DNA from: Oscillospiraceae bacterium
GTDB taxonomy: Bacteria > Bacillota > Clostridia > Oscillospirales > CAG-382
Direction of reading: 5' to 3'
DNA length: 64,000 bases
Assembly: GCA_015063885.1 (NCBI GenBank)
Contig: SVTH01000008.1
Coordinates: 62,001-126,000 of the forward strand
The notes below the pieces were generated by a model. It did no database searches. It had not been told where the DNA came from and was given only the letters and a program-made list of their open reading frames with translations. Made by a program: the position numbers and the translations under genes. Shown piece after piece: positions 1 to 8,701 of the stretch (the stretch's first letter is position 1; every line of letters starts with the position of its first letter).

Positions 1-495
1 CACACACTTTTACCCAAAATCACAGTTCCGGCCGTTTACGATGCGGATTGCATAAATTTCTTCGCCTTGCATATGGATGTGTTGGACGAACTTGTCTCGC
101 CTTACGTTCTGACGCCTCATCCCATGGAGTTTTCGCGCTTGACGGGGATCCCTGTGGATGAGATCCAAGGGAACAGAGAAGCGCTTGCGTCGGACTTTGC
201 CAAAAAGCACCGCTGTGTTTTGGTCTTGAAGGGACACAAAACGGTGGTGGCGACTCCCGAGGGAGAGATACTTGTGAACACCAGCGGGTGCAACGCTCTT
301 GCCAAGGGCGGGAGCGGGGACGTGCTTGCCGGGGTGATCGCTTCCCTGCTTGCCCAGGGACATTCCTGCAAGGATGCCGCCTGTATCGGGGTCTACGCCC
401 ACGGTCTTGCGGGTGAGATCTTAGGGAAACAATACGGAATGCGAGGGGTATTGCCCTCCGATCTGCCGCCTGTGATCGGGAGGATCTTGGGATAA
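1..495 (+). CDS. nnrD: NAD(P)H-hydrate dehydratase (NnrD/YjeF C-terminal domain), 5'-truncated by window edge
   Basis: The frame is open from base 1, so the start lies upstream of the window. The visible 164 residues contain DADCINFFA, where the family usually has DADALN, then TPHPMEFSRLTG, VLKGHKTVV, and the nucleotide-binding loop NALAKGGSGDVLAGVIA. These are the hallmarks of the ribokinase-like dehydratase domain of YjeF/NnrD. The enzyme repairs hydrated NADH and NADPH (NADHX, NADPHX) in the cytoplasm, using ADP or ATP. Whether an N-terminal epimerase domain (NnrE) is fused cannot be seen. A lipoprotein gene and alr follow closely on the same strand, and nnrD-lipoprotein-alr is a familiar Firmicute housekeeping order. 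Confidence 0.9.
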   Translation, partial: HTLLPKITVPAVYDADCINFFALHMDVLDELVSPYVLTPHPMEFSRLTGIPVDEIQGNREALASDFAKKHRCVLVLKGHKTVVATPEGEILVNTSGCNALAKGGSGDVLAGVIASLLAQGHSCKDAACIGVYAHGLAGEILGKQYGMRGVLPSDLPPVIGRILG

Positions 496-528
496 GTTCG
501 GTATCTTTAGGAAAACGAGTGAAGCCCA

Positions 529-1044
529 TTGAAAAAGCTCTGGTTGTTCCCGTTGCTGTGCATTTTGCTTTGCGGATGCGCGGGAAAAGCATGGTCGCCC
601 GAGGAAGCCTTGCGCTCCGCCGGTGAGATCACCCTATCTACCGAAGACGTGACCACGGTCATCACCTTTACGGAGAAGGGCTGTGTATTCCGCTTTACCG
701 CTCCCGAAACGTTGAAACGGCTGAGGGTTTGCTACGACGGAAAGGAGTTGACCGCCACCTACGGAACGTTGGAGACCAGGGTTCCCGGTTCCTTTTTGGG
801 AAAGATCCTTCCTGCATACCATCTGCTGAAGGCGTTCCGTGAGGAGACGGCGGCGCAAGGAGGAGAAAATATCCGTAAGATTACCCTTGACGAACGGGAA
901 TTTTTGTTGTATTATGATTCCGAGAGTGAGAAGATCACTCGGTTGGAAGTGAAAGGAGCAGACGGCACGTTGTGCTATGACGTGCTTTCCTACATAGAAA
1001 CGAATGACGACACAGAGAGTACGGGTACAGATCCAGACCCGTAA
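529..1044 (+). CDS. small lipoprotein between nnrD and alr
   Basis: This is a 171-residue protein starting at TTG (529). It opens with a charged and hydrophobic signal, MKKLWLFPLLCILLCGCAGK, with lipobox LCGC, so it is probably a membrane-anchored exported lipoprotein. The mature part has alternating beta-like stretches (ITLSTEDVTTVITF, FRFTAPETLKRLRV). I see no catalytic motif and do not recognise the family. Its position immediately before alr resembles that of YdcC in Bacillus subtilis, but that is positional analogy only. The last 41 bases overlap the alr start, which implies translational coupling. It ends in a DDTESTGTDPDP acidic tail that is probably forced by the overlap. Confidence 0.75.
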   Translation: MKKLWLFPLLCILLCGCAGKAWSPEEALRSAGEITLSTEDVTTVITFTEKGCVFRFTAPETLKRLRVCYDGKELTATYGTLETRVPGSFLGKILPAYHLLKAFREETAAQGGENIRKITLDEREFLLYYDSESEKITRLEVKGADGTLCYDVLSYIETNDDTESTGTDPDP

Positions 1045-2104
1045 GATACAAGAGAATTATCTCCATCTGAAAAGTCTCGTGCCCCGGGAGTGCAACGTGC
1101 TTGCGGTGGTGAAGGCGGATGCTTACGGCCACGGTGCCGTGGAAGTCTGCAAAATGCTTTACCGCACGGGATGCCGCTATTTTGCGGTGGCCTGTATTGA
1201 AGAAGCGTTGCATCTGCGGGAAAACGGGATCGAAGGAAATATTTTGATTTTGGGAAACACGGATCCCTCCTACGCAAAGCAGTTGGAGGAGCAGGAGCTG
1301 ATCCAGACGGTGGATAACGCGGAATACGCTTCCGCATTGGCCGCCCGTGGAAAGGTGCGCGTCCATATCAAGGTGGATACGGGGATGTCCCGCTTGGGGC
1401 TTTACTGCCACCGTGAAGAGGATCTGGAGCCCACGGCAAGGGCCATTGAAGGGATTGCCGCTTTGGAAGGTCTTACGGTGGAAGGGATCTTCACCCACTT
1501 TGCAGACAGCGACGGAGAGACGGAAGATTTCACACGGAAGCAGTTCGGGTTGTTCTCTTCCCTTTTGGATAGGCTGAACGCCATGGGCGTGGACGTGGGG
1601 ATCCGTCATTGCTGTAACAGCGCCGGGATCCTGCGGTTCCCTGAGATGCATCTGGACATGGTGCGTGCGGGGTTGGTGCTTTACGGATTGATGCCCTCTC
1701 CCTACGTGAATGATCCCGCTTTACAGCCTGCCATGAAGCTGATCGCAAGGGTTTCCGCTGTGAATACCCTGAAGCCCGGAGACGCAGTCTCCTACGGCGG
1801 TGTTTTCAAGGCGGAGAAGGAGATGCGTGTTGCGGTGCTCTCCATCGGATACGCCGACGGGTTATCCCGGGCGCTTTCGGGAAATCTCACCGTGGGAATC
1901 AACGGAAGAGAGGTGCCTTTGATCGGACGGATCTGCATGGATCTTTGCATGGCAGATCTGGGAGACACTCCCTGCAAGGCGGGAGATGAGGCCGTGATCT
2001 TCGATACCCCGGAAAAGATCGAGGAAATGGCGGAAAAGCTGGGCACCATCAATTACGAGGTGATCTGTTCCTTGAAGAAACGGGTCTATATCGAATACGT
2101 TTGA
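1004..2104 (+). CDS. alr: alanine racemase
   Basis: This 366-residue PLP enzyme interconverts L- and D-alanine and supplies D-Ala for peptidoglycan. The PLP lysine is K37 in VVKADAYGHG. The second catalytic base is Tyr264 in the VSYGG motif, matching the Tyr265 position of the family, and GYADGL follows around residue 282. The C-terminal beta domain carries GRICMDLCMADL. Length is normal for the family. The ATG at 1004 lies inside the upstream lipoprotein gene, and I chose it because the protein aligns with Alr from its first residues (VQIQTRKIQENY). A strong bidirectional terminator follows at 2109. Confidence 0.96.
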   Translation: MTTQRVRVQIQTRKIQENYLHLKSLVPRECNVLAVVKADAYGHGAVEVCKMLYRTGCRYFAVACIEEALHLRENGIEGNILILGNTDPSYAKQLEEQELIQTVDNAEYASALAARGKVRVHIKVDTGMSRLGLYCHREEDLEPTARAIEGIAALEGLTVEGIFTHFADSDGETEDFTRKQFGLFSSLLDRLNAMGVDVGIRHCCNSAGILRFPEMHLDMVRAGLVLYGLMPSPYVNDPALQPAMKLIARVSAVNTLKPGDAVSYGGVFKAEKEMRVAVLSIGYADGLSRALSGNLTVGINGREVPLIGRICMDLCMADLGDTPCKAGDEAVIFDTPEKIEEMAEKLGTINYEVICSLKKRVYIEYV

Positions 2105-2108
2105 ACGT

Positions 2109-2142
2109 AAAAAAGACTTCCCGAAAAAGGAAGTCTTTTTTT
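2109..2142. terminator. bidirectional intrinsic terminator between alr and the phosphoesterase gene
   Basis: A perfect stem of AAAAAGACTTCC with GGAAGTCTTTTT surrounds a short A-rich loop. It has an A-run on one side and a T-run on the other, so it serves both convergent genes. Confidence 0.9.
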
Positions 2143-2149
2143 GATGCGT

Positions 2150-3004
2150 TTATGCGGGAATAAATCTCAGCAAGGCGCAGGCGCCCACCATAGCGCTGGA
2201 GCAGCAGATCTGCTTTTTGCCCGGGGCGTATTCGGAGACGTGATGTCCGTGGACGTGGCCGCAAAGGATGGCGGCGATGGGACAGGTCTCCTCCTGAAGA
2301 TAGGCGAGGAATTCTGCACTCTCCTCGTCCACGTCGTCTCCCCCCAACAGGAAGTAAGGATCGAAGATGGCGGTCTCTGCGGTGTTGTAAGCCGTTTTTA
2401 TAGGAATATGCATGGCAAGGACGGGAATGTTGCCTGCCGCACTTTCCTTTGTTGCCAGGGCTTTGACGACTTCACCAAGCTCCCGTGAGATCTTTTTGCG
2501 GGAATTGTTGATGCCCAGCAGGGTCAGGTTCCCAAAACGGAGCACCTGCACAGGCTCTTCCCCGGTATAGGGCAGATAGGCTTCGTCGTTGCCCACCTCA
2601 TGGTTGCCGCGGACCCACATCCAGGGGACGTTGACGTTTTTGACGCCCTCTCCCAGGAAGTGGATGGTCTCGGTGCTGAAATCGTTGAGCATATCCCCCG
2701 TCATCAAAAGGCCGTGGGGCTTTTTTTCATTCACCAGGGAAATATACTTGGGCCATGCCTCCTCGGGCCGGATCAGGTGGGGCTCGTCGCAGGCGTCGCC
2801 GTAAAGCTTGGCGAAGGAAAGGCGGACGCCCTGCCAAGCGGCCCGCTGTTTATCGGCGAAGGCTTTCCATTCCTCGGTGCTGTTCTCATCGGTGACGATA
2901 AGGTGCAGGTCGGACATATGGAAGAGCTGCACTTCGCTTTCCAAGCCCGGAAGGGGGATGACCCGCTCCGTTACCTGGAAATAAGGATCGTTTGTGTAGA
3001 ACAT
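2150..3004 (-). CDS. calcineurin-like metallophosphoesterase
   Basis: This 284-residue cytoplasmic protein has no signal peptide. It carries the full set of metal ligands of the calcineurin-like fold: DLH at residues 32-34 (HMSDLHL), GDM near 102 (LLMTGDMLNDF), GNHE near 132 (WVRGNHEVGN), and a C-terminal GHVHGHH around 247. The substrate cannot be told from the sequence; relatives are phosphodiesterases or protein phosphatases. The start lies 12 bases after the stop of the upstream membrane-protein gene, so the two are probably co-transcribed. It ends at the shared terminator with alr. Confidence 0.85.
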   Translation of the reverse strand: MFYTNDPYFQVTERVIPLPGLESEVQLFHMSDLHLIVTDENSTEEWKAFADKQRAAWQGVRLSFAKLYGDACDEPHLIRPEEAWPKYISLVNEKKPHGLLMTGDMLNDFSTETIHFLGEGVKNVNVPWMWVRGNHEVGNDEAYLPYTGEEPVQVLRFGNLTLLGINNSRKKISRELGEVVKALATKESAAGNIPVLAMHIPIKTAYNTAETAIFDPYFLLGGDDVDEESAEFLAYLQEETCPIAAILCGHVHGHHVSEYAPGKKQICCSSAMVGACALLRFIPA

Positions 3005-3016
3005 AGTGTTATCCGA

Positions 3017-3880
3017 TCAATCAAACTTCACGCTGGAGGCCCATTCAAAGACGTCGTCCTTCATCTTGGAAGCGTCTTCCTCCATCACGGCAAAGTCTAC
3101 AAACCAGAAAGCGTCGTCGCTCTTGTAAACGAAGGCAAAATACTTATAGACGGAGTCATCCGAAGGATCTTCGACCACGTATTCGAAATAAACAAGATCA
3201 CCTTCGGTTTTGATCTCGAAATCGCTCTCGACGATTTCCGTGTTCATATTTCCGATGAGCGCCTCGGCGTATTCTTCAAGGGTGAATTCTTCCAAGCCTT
3301 CGTAAGCGGAGAATTTCTCCTTCATGATCATAACCACCGCATCGTTGGAGGAGTAGCACTGGGTAAAGCCAATGGCGGAGTCCTCATAGAAATTGTCCGT
3401 CAGAGTGATGGACATACCGTCGCCGGAGAAGGTCTTAGCGGATGCGAAATCCAGGTTTCTCAAAAGGCCGATAGCAACACCCACAAGGAGGGCAACCACC
3501 AGGATCACAACGCCCTTGACGGTGTTCTTCTTGCGGTTTTTCTTGACCGCTTCGTTGGAGTTGTTATCAAAGCGGAAGGGGTTGCCTGCGGCAGGATTAT
3601 AGACGCATTTGCCGGAAAGGACGATATCCTCCGTGCCTGCGGGAAGCTGGTAGAACTCATTGGACATATTCTTGCTGAGGGTATCGGCAATGACGTAGAT
3701 CTTTGCCTCCTCGTCCCCCACCACGAAGTTACGCTCTTCCCCGTTTTTCAGCTCACCCAGCTTACGGCAGGGAACGCCGCCGATCTTGATCTCCTCGGAC
3801 AGGGGATCTTCGATGTAAACCTTCATGGTCGCAAGGCACGCGATGCCGGTCTTGCTGCGTAAAATGGTAACGTTTCTCAT
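3017..3880 (-). CDS. membrane-anchored protein of unknown function, single TM
   Basis: This 287-residue protein has a soluble N-terminal part (residues 1-118) rich in beta structure, with a basic KKNRKKN stop-transfer flank. A single hydrophobic helix follows at about 121-141 (VVILVVALLVGVAIGLL). The C-terminal part is probably extracytoplasmic and resembles small PsbP/DcrB-like alpha-beta modules (DGMSITLTDNF, then FWFVDFAVME near the end). It has no lipobox and no signal peptide. AAAAAGGAGGC lies just before the ATG, and its own promoter is at 3927-3955. I do not recognise the family; a sensor or envelope-stress role is only a guess. Confidence 0.65.
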   Translation of the reverse strand: MRNVTILRSKTGIACLATMKVYIEDPLSEEIKIGGVPCRKLGELKNGEERNFVVGDEEAKIYVIADTLSKNMSNEFYQLPAGTEDIVLSGKCVYNPAAGNPFRFDNNSNEAVKKNRKKNTVKGVVILVVALLVGVAIGLLRNLDFASAKTFSGDGMSITLTDNFYEDSAIGFTQCYSSNDAVVMIMKEKFSAYEGLEEFTLEEYAEALIGNMNTEIVESDFEIKTEGDLVYFEYVVEDPSDDSVYKYFAFVYKSDDAFWFVDFAVMEEDASKMKDDVFEWASSVKFD

Positions 3881-3926
3881 AAGTTGCCTCCTTTTTATGA
3901 CGGAATTACCGTCTGTTTATGTGGTC

Positions 3927-3955
3927 AGTATATCACATGATTGCGAGAAATACAA
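3927..3955 (-). promoter_or_regulatory. sigma-A promoter for the membrane protein-phosphoesterase pair
   Basis: Read on the minus strand: -35 TTGTAT, a 17-base spacer, -10 TATACT. It lies about 47 bases upstream of the start at 3880. Confidence 0.65.
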
Positions 3956-3973
3956 GACTTTCGAAGCAAAATT

Positions 3974-4012
3974 CACAAGAAAAGAGAGCATCTTTCGACG
4001 CTCTCCTTTTTG
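3974..4012 (-). terminator. terminator of the 24-kb minus-strand operon
   Basis: The stem GAGAGC/GCTCTC has a short loop just after the dockerin gene. On the minus strand it is followed by a T-rich run (TCTTTTCTTG). It is the first clear hairpin in the 24 kb below the protease promoter. Confidence 0.7.
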
Positions 4013-4029
4013 CTTCTGATATTTTTTGA

Positions 4030-6186
4030 TTATTTGCTCATAACGAGCTTCTTCAGAATGCCGTAGTCCAACACGTTGATCCTTCCGTCGCCGTTCATGT
4101 CCGCTCTTGCCTGCTGCTCCGCAGAAAGCTCTTTGAGATGCATGCAATGGGACTTCACCATGGCGTAGTCAAGGACGTTTACATTGCCGTCGGCGTTCAC
4201 GTCGCCGTATTCGTACACGGGCTCTACCTGCTCGAAATAATAGCAGGCGAACATCCAGGCGTCCTCAAGGTCGCCGCCGACCCAACCGTCTTCGCCGTAC
4301 CAGTTATGGAAGGAACCCGCACCCTTAAAGATCACGATCAGATCCTCGGTGAGGGGATACAAAGAGGAATCGGCATCGGCGCACTCTACGTACTGTGCGA
4401 ACGCTTCGTTATAGTCGATCTTCCCAATAACCTCGTCGCCGTCGTAGATCACGTCCTTCAGCTGTCCGTTATTCATTGCTTCGGTAAGGTTCATCCAAGG
4501 ATCGCTGAGGCAAACGTACAGAATGGGGCCGTTTTCAGAGCCGAGATGGTAAAAACCGTCGTTGCCCAAAACCGCAACGTCCAAGACGTCGTCGAAGGTA
4601 TCCACGTAAAGCATATCGTCAAAGCTGCCTTCCAGCACGAAGGACTGGGGAGTAACCTTGTTTTCATACTTGATCACAGGAATCTCCACGATAATCAGCT
4701 CTTCCTTCTCCACAGAGATCGTAACGGATGCATCGTCGGAAATCGCCGCCACCAGAATGGACTGGCCGACGTCCTGACACTCCCATTCAAAGGTGGGGCC
4801 GGTAACGGTTTCTGCAGAGGGTTCGATGGTAACCCACATGCCGTTATAGCTGACCAATGCAACGTAACCGTTGGCTGCGGTGAAGATATACTTGCCGATC
4901 TCGGCGGGCTCGAAATAGAACACGGTGTACTTGTTATCGGCACTGAGCTCGTATTCGTTTGTGCCCGGCAAAAGGCTTACGCCGGATTCAAAATAACCGT
5001 CTTCCTTGCCGTCACCGGTGGGAGGCGTCACGGGCTCTTCGGGAGGCGTGTCGGGGGTCTCCCCTTCGCCGGAAAGGAAGGTCAGGCTCCATTCTACGGT
5101 GCCTGCGGGATTTGCCCACATATTCGCGGGATCGTAGGTAGCGACGAAAACGCTGACAACGTCCCCTGCGGAAACGGTGTGCTCCTCAGAGGGAACGACC
5201 TCTTCGTCGTCGCTGTAATGGTTGTCACCGTAATAGGCGGAGCCGTCCGGGCGGGTAATCATCACGTTATACTGCCAGGACTCTCCGTTGATGGCAACAG
5301 TCACGGTGCCGTTCTCGGGGGCGGTCCAGGTGCAGTGATAGCCCTGGTTGCCTTCCTCCAAAACAACAGACTGCTCCCCTTCGGTGATCTCTGCGGGGAA
5401 ATTCATGGAGCCGATGGGATCGAAGGAAGCGTTGATCGCTACGGTACCCACGGGATTGTTCCACATATTTGCGGGATCGTAGGTGCTGGCGAATACCATC
5501 ACCTTATCCCCTGCGGAAACCTTAACGGACTCGTAATATACGGGCTCGTCTTCGTCGCTCCAATGGTTGTCGCCGTAAATGCCCGCCGTAACGTTTTGAA
5601 CGTTATACATCCAGCCGACAGAATTATACTCGGCGTCAAATGCAGAAATATTCACGGTAAAATAACCGTCTGCGGTGGCGTAATATACGTAATAATGGCC
5701 TTCGTTCCCTGCCTCCAGATCGGCGGTCAGGTTTGCGCCCAGGTTACCGAAGAAATTCTTTGCGAGAACGATCTCCTCGGGATTGTCCATGGTGCCTGCG
5801 GCGGCGGGGGCGCCCTCTGCAAGCTTGATATACACCACAACGTCGGTTTCTCCGCTGTTGTAAACGCTGAACATATCGGAGAAGGTGTTCATGGTGAACT
5901 CTGCGGTGTTATCCCCTGCGGGATATACGGTCTGTCTGCCGTATTGCAGGAAATAACCGCCGTGAGTAGCGTGGCCGACGGTAACGACGGAGTTGTCGCA
6001 AAGATCCGCCTGAACGTACGCATCGGTGCCGGGGGCAACGGTGATGATCAGAGGGGTCAGGCTGTTTGCGTACAATTGGTAAGGATTTTCGTAAGAGCCC
6101 AAGGGGGACTCTTCCGCAAAAGCTACCATGGGGGTGACAGCCAGAATGAATGCCAAAACCAGGCTGATAAGCTTCTTCGTGTTCAT
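4030..6186 (-). CDS. secreted multidomain protein with C-terminal type I dockerin
   Basis: This 718-residue protein has a signal peptide (LISLVLAFILAVTPMVAFAEE). Two or three related beta-sandwich modules follow, with recurring LEEGNQGYHCTW and LEAGNEGHYYVYY cores and PANMWNNPVGT or PANMWANPAGT segments. After a proline-rich linker (about 375-395) comes another beta domain. Next is a domain shared with two other proteins of this operon (DGFYHLGSENGPIL to WMFACYYF, about 535-645). The last 60 residues are a dockerin with two calcium loops, DVNADGNVNVLD and DMNGDGRINVLD. Dockerins bind cohesins, so the protein is probably displayed by a cohesin-bearing partner. No cohesin or carbohydrate-active catalytic domain is visible in it. 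It is the last gene of the operon. Confidence 0.85.
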   Translation of the reverse strand: MNTKKLISLVLAFILAVTPMVAFAEESPLGSYENPYQLYANSLTPLIITVAPGTDAYVQADLCDNSVVTVGHATHGGYFLQYGRQTVYPAGDNTAEFTMNTFSDMFSVYNSGETDVVVYIKLAEGAPAAAGTMDNPEEIVLAKNFFGNLGANLTADLEAGNEGHYYVYYATADGYFTVNISAFDAEYNSVGWMYNVQNVTAGIYGDNHWSDEDEPVYYESVKVSAGDKVMVFASTYDPANMWNNPVGTVAINASFDPIGSMNFPAEITEGEQSVVLEEGNQGYHCTWTAPENGTVTVAINGESWQYNVMITRPDGSAYYGDNHYSDDEEVVPSEEHTVSAGDVVSVFVATYDPANMWANPAGTVEWSLTFLSGEGETPDTPPEEPVTPPTGDGKEDGYFESGVSLLPGTNEYELSADNKYTVFYFEPAEIGKYIFTAANGYVALVSYNGMWVTIEPSAETVTGPTFEWECQDVGQSILVAAISDDASVTISVEKEELIIVEIPVIKYENKVTPQSFVLEGSFDDMLYVDTFDDVLDVAVLGNDGFYHLGSENGPILYVCLSDPWMNLTEAMNNGQLKDVIYDGDEVIGKIDYNEAFAQYVECADADSSLYPLTEDLIVIFKGAGSFHNWYGEDGWVGGDLEDAWMFACYYFEQVEPVYEYGDVNADGNVNVLDYAMVKSHCMHLKELSAEQQARADMNGDGRINVLDYGILKKLVMSK

Positions 6187-6211
6187 GGGGTGCCTCCTGT
6201 ATGTTTATTTT

Positions 6212-7363
6212 TTATGCAAGGTATTCTGCGCTCCAGGTGATCACGGTTGCGGGATACTTCCCTCTTCTATTGGGAATCGCACCCATATTGATGGAAAGTT
6301 CATCACCCGCTTGAACAGGAACGTCAAAGTAGGTTCTGCCCTGCTCGTCCACGGTATCAACACCGTCGGAGGTCATCTGGGCGTAGCTGCGGTTATTGGT
6401 GACGCGGATAAAGCTATCTACCGTTGCGGAAAGATAGAAGCGGATGGTTCCATCGCCGGTTGCAATATAGCGATAGAAGTAGCCCATTTCGTTTCCCGCT
6501 TCCAGGGATACGACGGTATCCTCTGACATAGTCTCCTTAACCTCGGCGTTGCCCATGGAGCCCAAGGGAGTGGTAAAACAGAGGTCGTAGGAGCGTTCCT
6601 CGTTACCCGTATTCCCAATCTCGAAGAGAACGGAGGCACTCGCCAAAACTCTCTCTACGCGAAGGGTAAGGACACCATCCACGGGGGTATAGGTTATACC
6701 TTCGTAGACCACATAAACGTCGTCTGCCAGGATGGTAAGATCCATACCGCCAACACGGTAGATTCCGAAAAAGGCAGAGGTGCCGGGTTGGATCTTAAGA
6801 GTGGTAACGGGCGTGTTTTCTTTGGGGATATACAGATAGGGATCCTCTTCGGTACCGGAGCCGTCGGGAACGATCTCTTCGGGCTCGGAGGGATCCTCAG
6901 AGGGTTCATCCGGCTCGGAGGGCTCTACGGGCTCCTCGGAGGACTCGTCGGGCTCGGAAGGCTCCTCGGAAGGTTCTTCGGAGGGCTCAACGGAGGGTTC
7001 CTCGGAAGGTTCTTCGGAGGGCTCAACAGAGGGCTCCTCGGAAGGTTCTTCGGAAGGCTCAACAGAGGGCTCCTCGGAAGGCGCTTCGGAAGGCTCAACG
7101 GAGGGTTCCTCGGAAGGCGCTTCGGAAGGTTCTTCGGAGGGCTCAACGGAGGGTTCCTCGGAAGGCTCAACAGAAGGCTCTTCAGAAGATACTTCCTCTT
7201 CGGAGGAAGCAGCCTGAGAGGAGGTATTGACGCTTTCTTCCTTGGAGCCGTTGCCTGTGCTTTCGGCGGGAGGGAGCTCATCGGAGCAGCCCACCAATAC
7301 AAAAGACAAGGCAAAGGTCAAGAGAAGAGAAGCGGCGAGACAAAGTAACAGCTTTTTATTCAT
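6212..7363 (-). CDS. cell-surface lipoprotein with long SEEPSVEP linker and beta-sandwich module
   Basis: This 383-residue lipoprotein has lipobox LVGC near residue 26. Residues of about 40-165 are a low-complexity linker of [13 protein letters not shown] and EAPSEEPS units, an acidic proline-rich spacer that would hold the C-terminal part away from the wall. The C-terminal part has two beta-sandwich modules. The last ([15 protein letters not shown]) is related to those of the neighbouring dockerin protein. No enzyme motif is visible. The gene lies 25 bases upstream of the dockerin gene and 2 bases after the preceding lipoprotein. A binding or scaffold role is inferred. Confidence 0.75.
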   Translation of the reverse strand: MNKKLLLCLAASLLLTFALSFVLVGCSDELPPAESTGNGSKEESVNTSSQAASSEEEVSSEEPSVEPSEEPSVEPSEEPSEAPSEEPSVEPSEAPSEEPSVEPSEEPSEEPSVEPSEEPSEEPSVEPSEEPSEEPSEPDESSEEPVEPSEPDEPSEDPSEPEEIVPDGSGTEEDPYLYIPKENTPVTTLKIQPGTSAFFGIYRVGGMDLTILADDVYVVYEGITYTPVDGVLTLRVERVLASASVLFEIGNTGNEERSYDLCFTTPLGSMGNAEVKETMSEDTVVSLEAGNEMGYFYRYIATGDGTIRFYLSATVDSFIRVTNNRSYAQMTSDGVDTVDEQGRTYFDVPVQAGDELSINMGAIPNRRGKYPATVITWSAEYLA

Positions 7364-7365
7364 AC

Positions 7366-7809
7366 TCAGTTACCCTTGGTCAAGGTCAGGGTGTATTCGG
7401 TAGCGCCTGCTTCCAGATGCACTTCGGCCTCGCCCTCGTAGGTGTAGCCCTCGGGGAGAGACAGCACGGAAAGCTTATAACCGTCGGTGATCTCCGCATC
7501 GAAAGCGGCCACGCCGTCCTCACCGCTCATGGCAAACACGCAGGATTCCTTGCAGATCTGCACGTAAACGCCGGAAACGGGGGTGCCGTCCTGATCCACT
7601 ACGGTGACGGAGAACTTGGCAGCTGCGGGAAGAGATTCTTCGGCAGAAGCTTCGGCAGATCCTTCGGAGGAAGTGTCTGCAACGCTCTCGGCAGAGGATT
7701 CCGCAGGAGCGGAGGACTCGGTCTGCTCCCCGCCGCAGGCAACCAGGCAGAACAGCATGGTCAGCCCCAGGATGAGGGCAAGAAGTCTTTTGGTGAGTTT
7801 CATATTCAT
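7366..7809 (-). CDS. short lipoprotein with carboxypeptidase-regulatory-like beta domain
   Basis: This protein has 147 residues from the outer ATG. The ATG at 7803 ([13 protein letters not shown]) is equally possible and sits better behind AAAAAGGAG. The lipobox is LVAC. A Ser/Glu/Ala-rich linker leads to one beta-sandwich domain ([20 protein letters not shown], then [17 protein letters not shown]) of the carboxypeptidase-regulatory or SpaA type. It is the stand-alone version of the domain that opens the three lipoproteins upstream in the operon. It has no catalytic residues and is probably an adhesive or structural module. Confidence 0.7.
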   Translation of the reverse strand: MNMKLTKRLLALILGLTMLFCLVACGGEQTESSAPAESSAESVADTSSEGSAEASAEESLPAAAKFSVTVVDQDGTPVSGVYVQICKESCVFAMSGEDGVAAFDAEITDGYKLSVLSLPEGYTYEGEAEVHLEAGATEYTLTLTKGN

Positions 7810-7819
7810 TTTCTCCTTT

Positions 7820-8701
7820 TTAGGGGTTCATTTCTTCGATGCTTTGGTACGTCTTCTGCACGTAATCGTCGGAGGTGACGAATGCAAAAAGGTCGGCGAA
7901 AGGTTCCACGTCAGTAACGGCGCCGATGTGTACCAGGCAGATCATCCCGTAGCGGTCGATGACCACGGTGGTAGGATAGGCGCGAAGGTTCATGGCAGTC
8001 TGCCAAAAGGAATCTGCGGATGCCATGGGGAAGGTCAGCCCCAACTGCTCTCCATAAGCGGTCACGGTAGCGTCGGTGCCGTCGTAAGGGTTGATGGCGA
8101 TGACCTCCAATCTGTCCTTATACTGCCCGTAGGCTTGCTCCAGATAGGGAAACTCCATACGGCAGGGGCCGCACCCGATAAACCAGAAGTTCAGCACCAC
8201 GGCTTTCTTTTCCTGCAGAAGCTCTGCGATGGAAAGCTGTGTGCCATCGGTACAGGTGATATGGAAATCGGGAATTATATCCCCCAATCGGAGGGAAAGG
8301 GCAGATGTGTCCGTGACAAAATAGGGAGCGGTCTTTACCGTCACTGTGGTGTCTTTTTCGCTGATGGGATAATACTGATCCGTAACATAGCCCTGCTTTT
8401 CCGGGTAGATCACGGCAACGTAGGGATTGGATCCCTCTGCTGTAAAGGAAAACTTCCCTTCCCTGTCGGTCATGGCGGCATATACAAGCTCTGTGAGGGA
8501 AGAATCCTCAAAAACCTTGACCAAAACGCCGTTCATGGCCATGCCGCCTTCTGTTTGGAAGGTGAGGGTGTAGTCCATAGGAACGCTTTCCGCCGAGGGA
8601 GCTTGGCTTTCCCCTGCATGGCCTTGACAGCCCGTCAAAAGCAGAAGCAAGCAGGTCAATACAACCGTCAGAGAAAGCAGTCGTTTACTATTATTCCGCA
8701 T
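7820..8701 (-). CDS. TlpA-like thioredoxin-fold lipoprotein (CGPC)
   Basis: This 293-residue lipoprotein (lipobox LTGC near residue 25) is exported and membrane-anchored. An N-terminal carboxypeptidase-regulatory-like domain starts YTLTFQTEGGMAMNGVLVKV. The TlpA/ResA-type domain carries FWFIGCGPCRMEFPYLEQ with the active-site pair Cys177/Cys180, then INPYDG and the cis-Pro stretch AYPTTVVIDRYG. It is expected to reduce or exchange disulfides outside the membrane. It is a paralogue of the N-terminal half of the 929-residue neighbour. Its start overlaps the end of the upstream gene by 11 bases. The electron donor may be the fusion protein at 29370. Confidence 0.85.
   Translation of the reverse strand: MRNNSKRLLSLTVVLTCLLLLLTGCQGHAGESQAPSAESVPMDYTLTFQTEGGMAMNGVLVKVFEDSSLTELVYAAMTDREGKFSFTAEGSNPYVAVIYPEKQGYVTDQYYPISEKDTTVTVKTAPYFVTDTSALSLRLGDIIPDFHITCTDGTQLSIAELLQEKKAVVLNFWFIGCGPCRMEFPYLEQAYGQYKDRLEVIAINPYDGTDATVTAYGEQLGLTFPMASADSFWQTAMNLRAYPTTVVIDRYGMICLVHIGAVTDVEPFADLFAFVTSDDYVQKTYQSIEEMNP

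Noticed and set aside
6840..7200. Tandem repeat considered as a CRISPR array
   Set aside because: The units have no unique spacers and are in frame inside a lipoprotein gene.
6788..7348. Glycine-rich plus-strand frame with [10 protein letters not shown] repeats
   Set aside because: It is the complement of the SEEPSVEP linker; repeats follow from the coding repeat.
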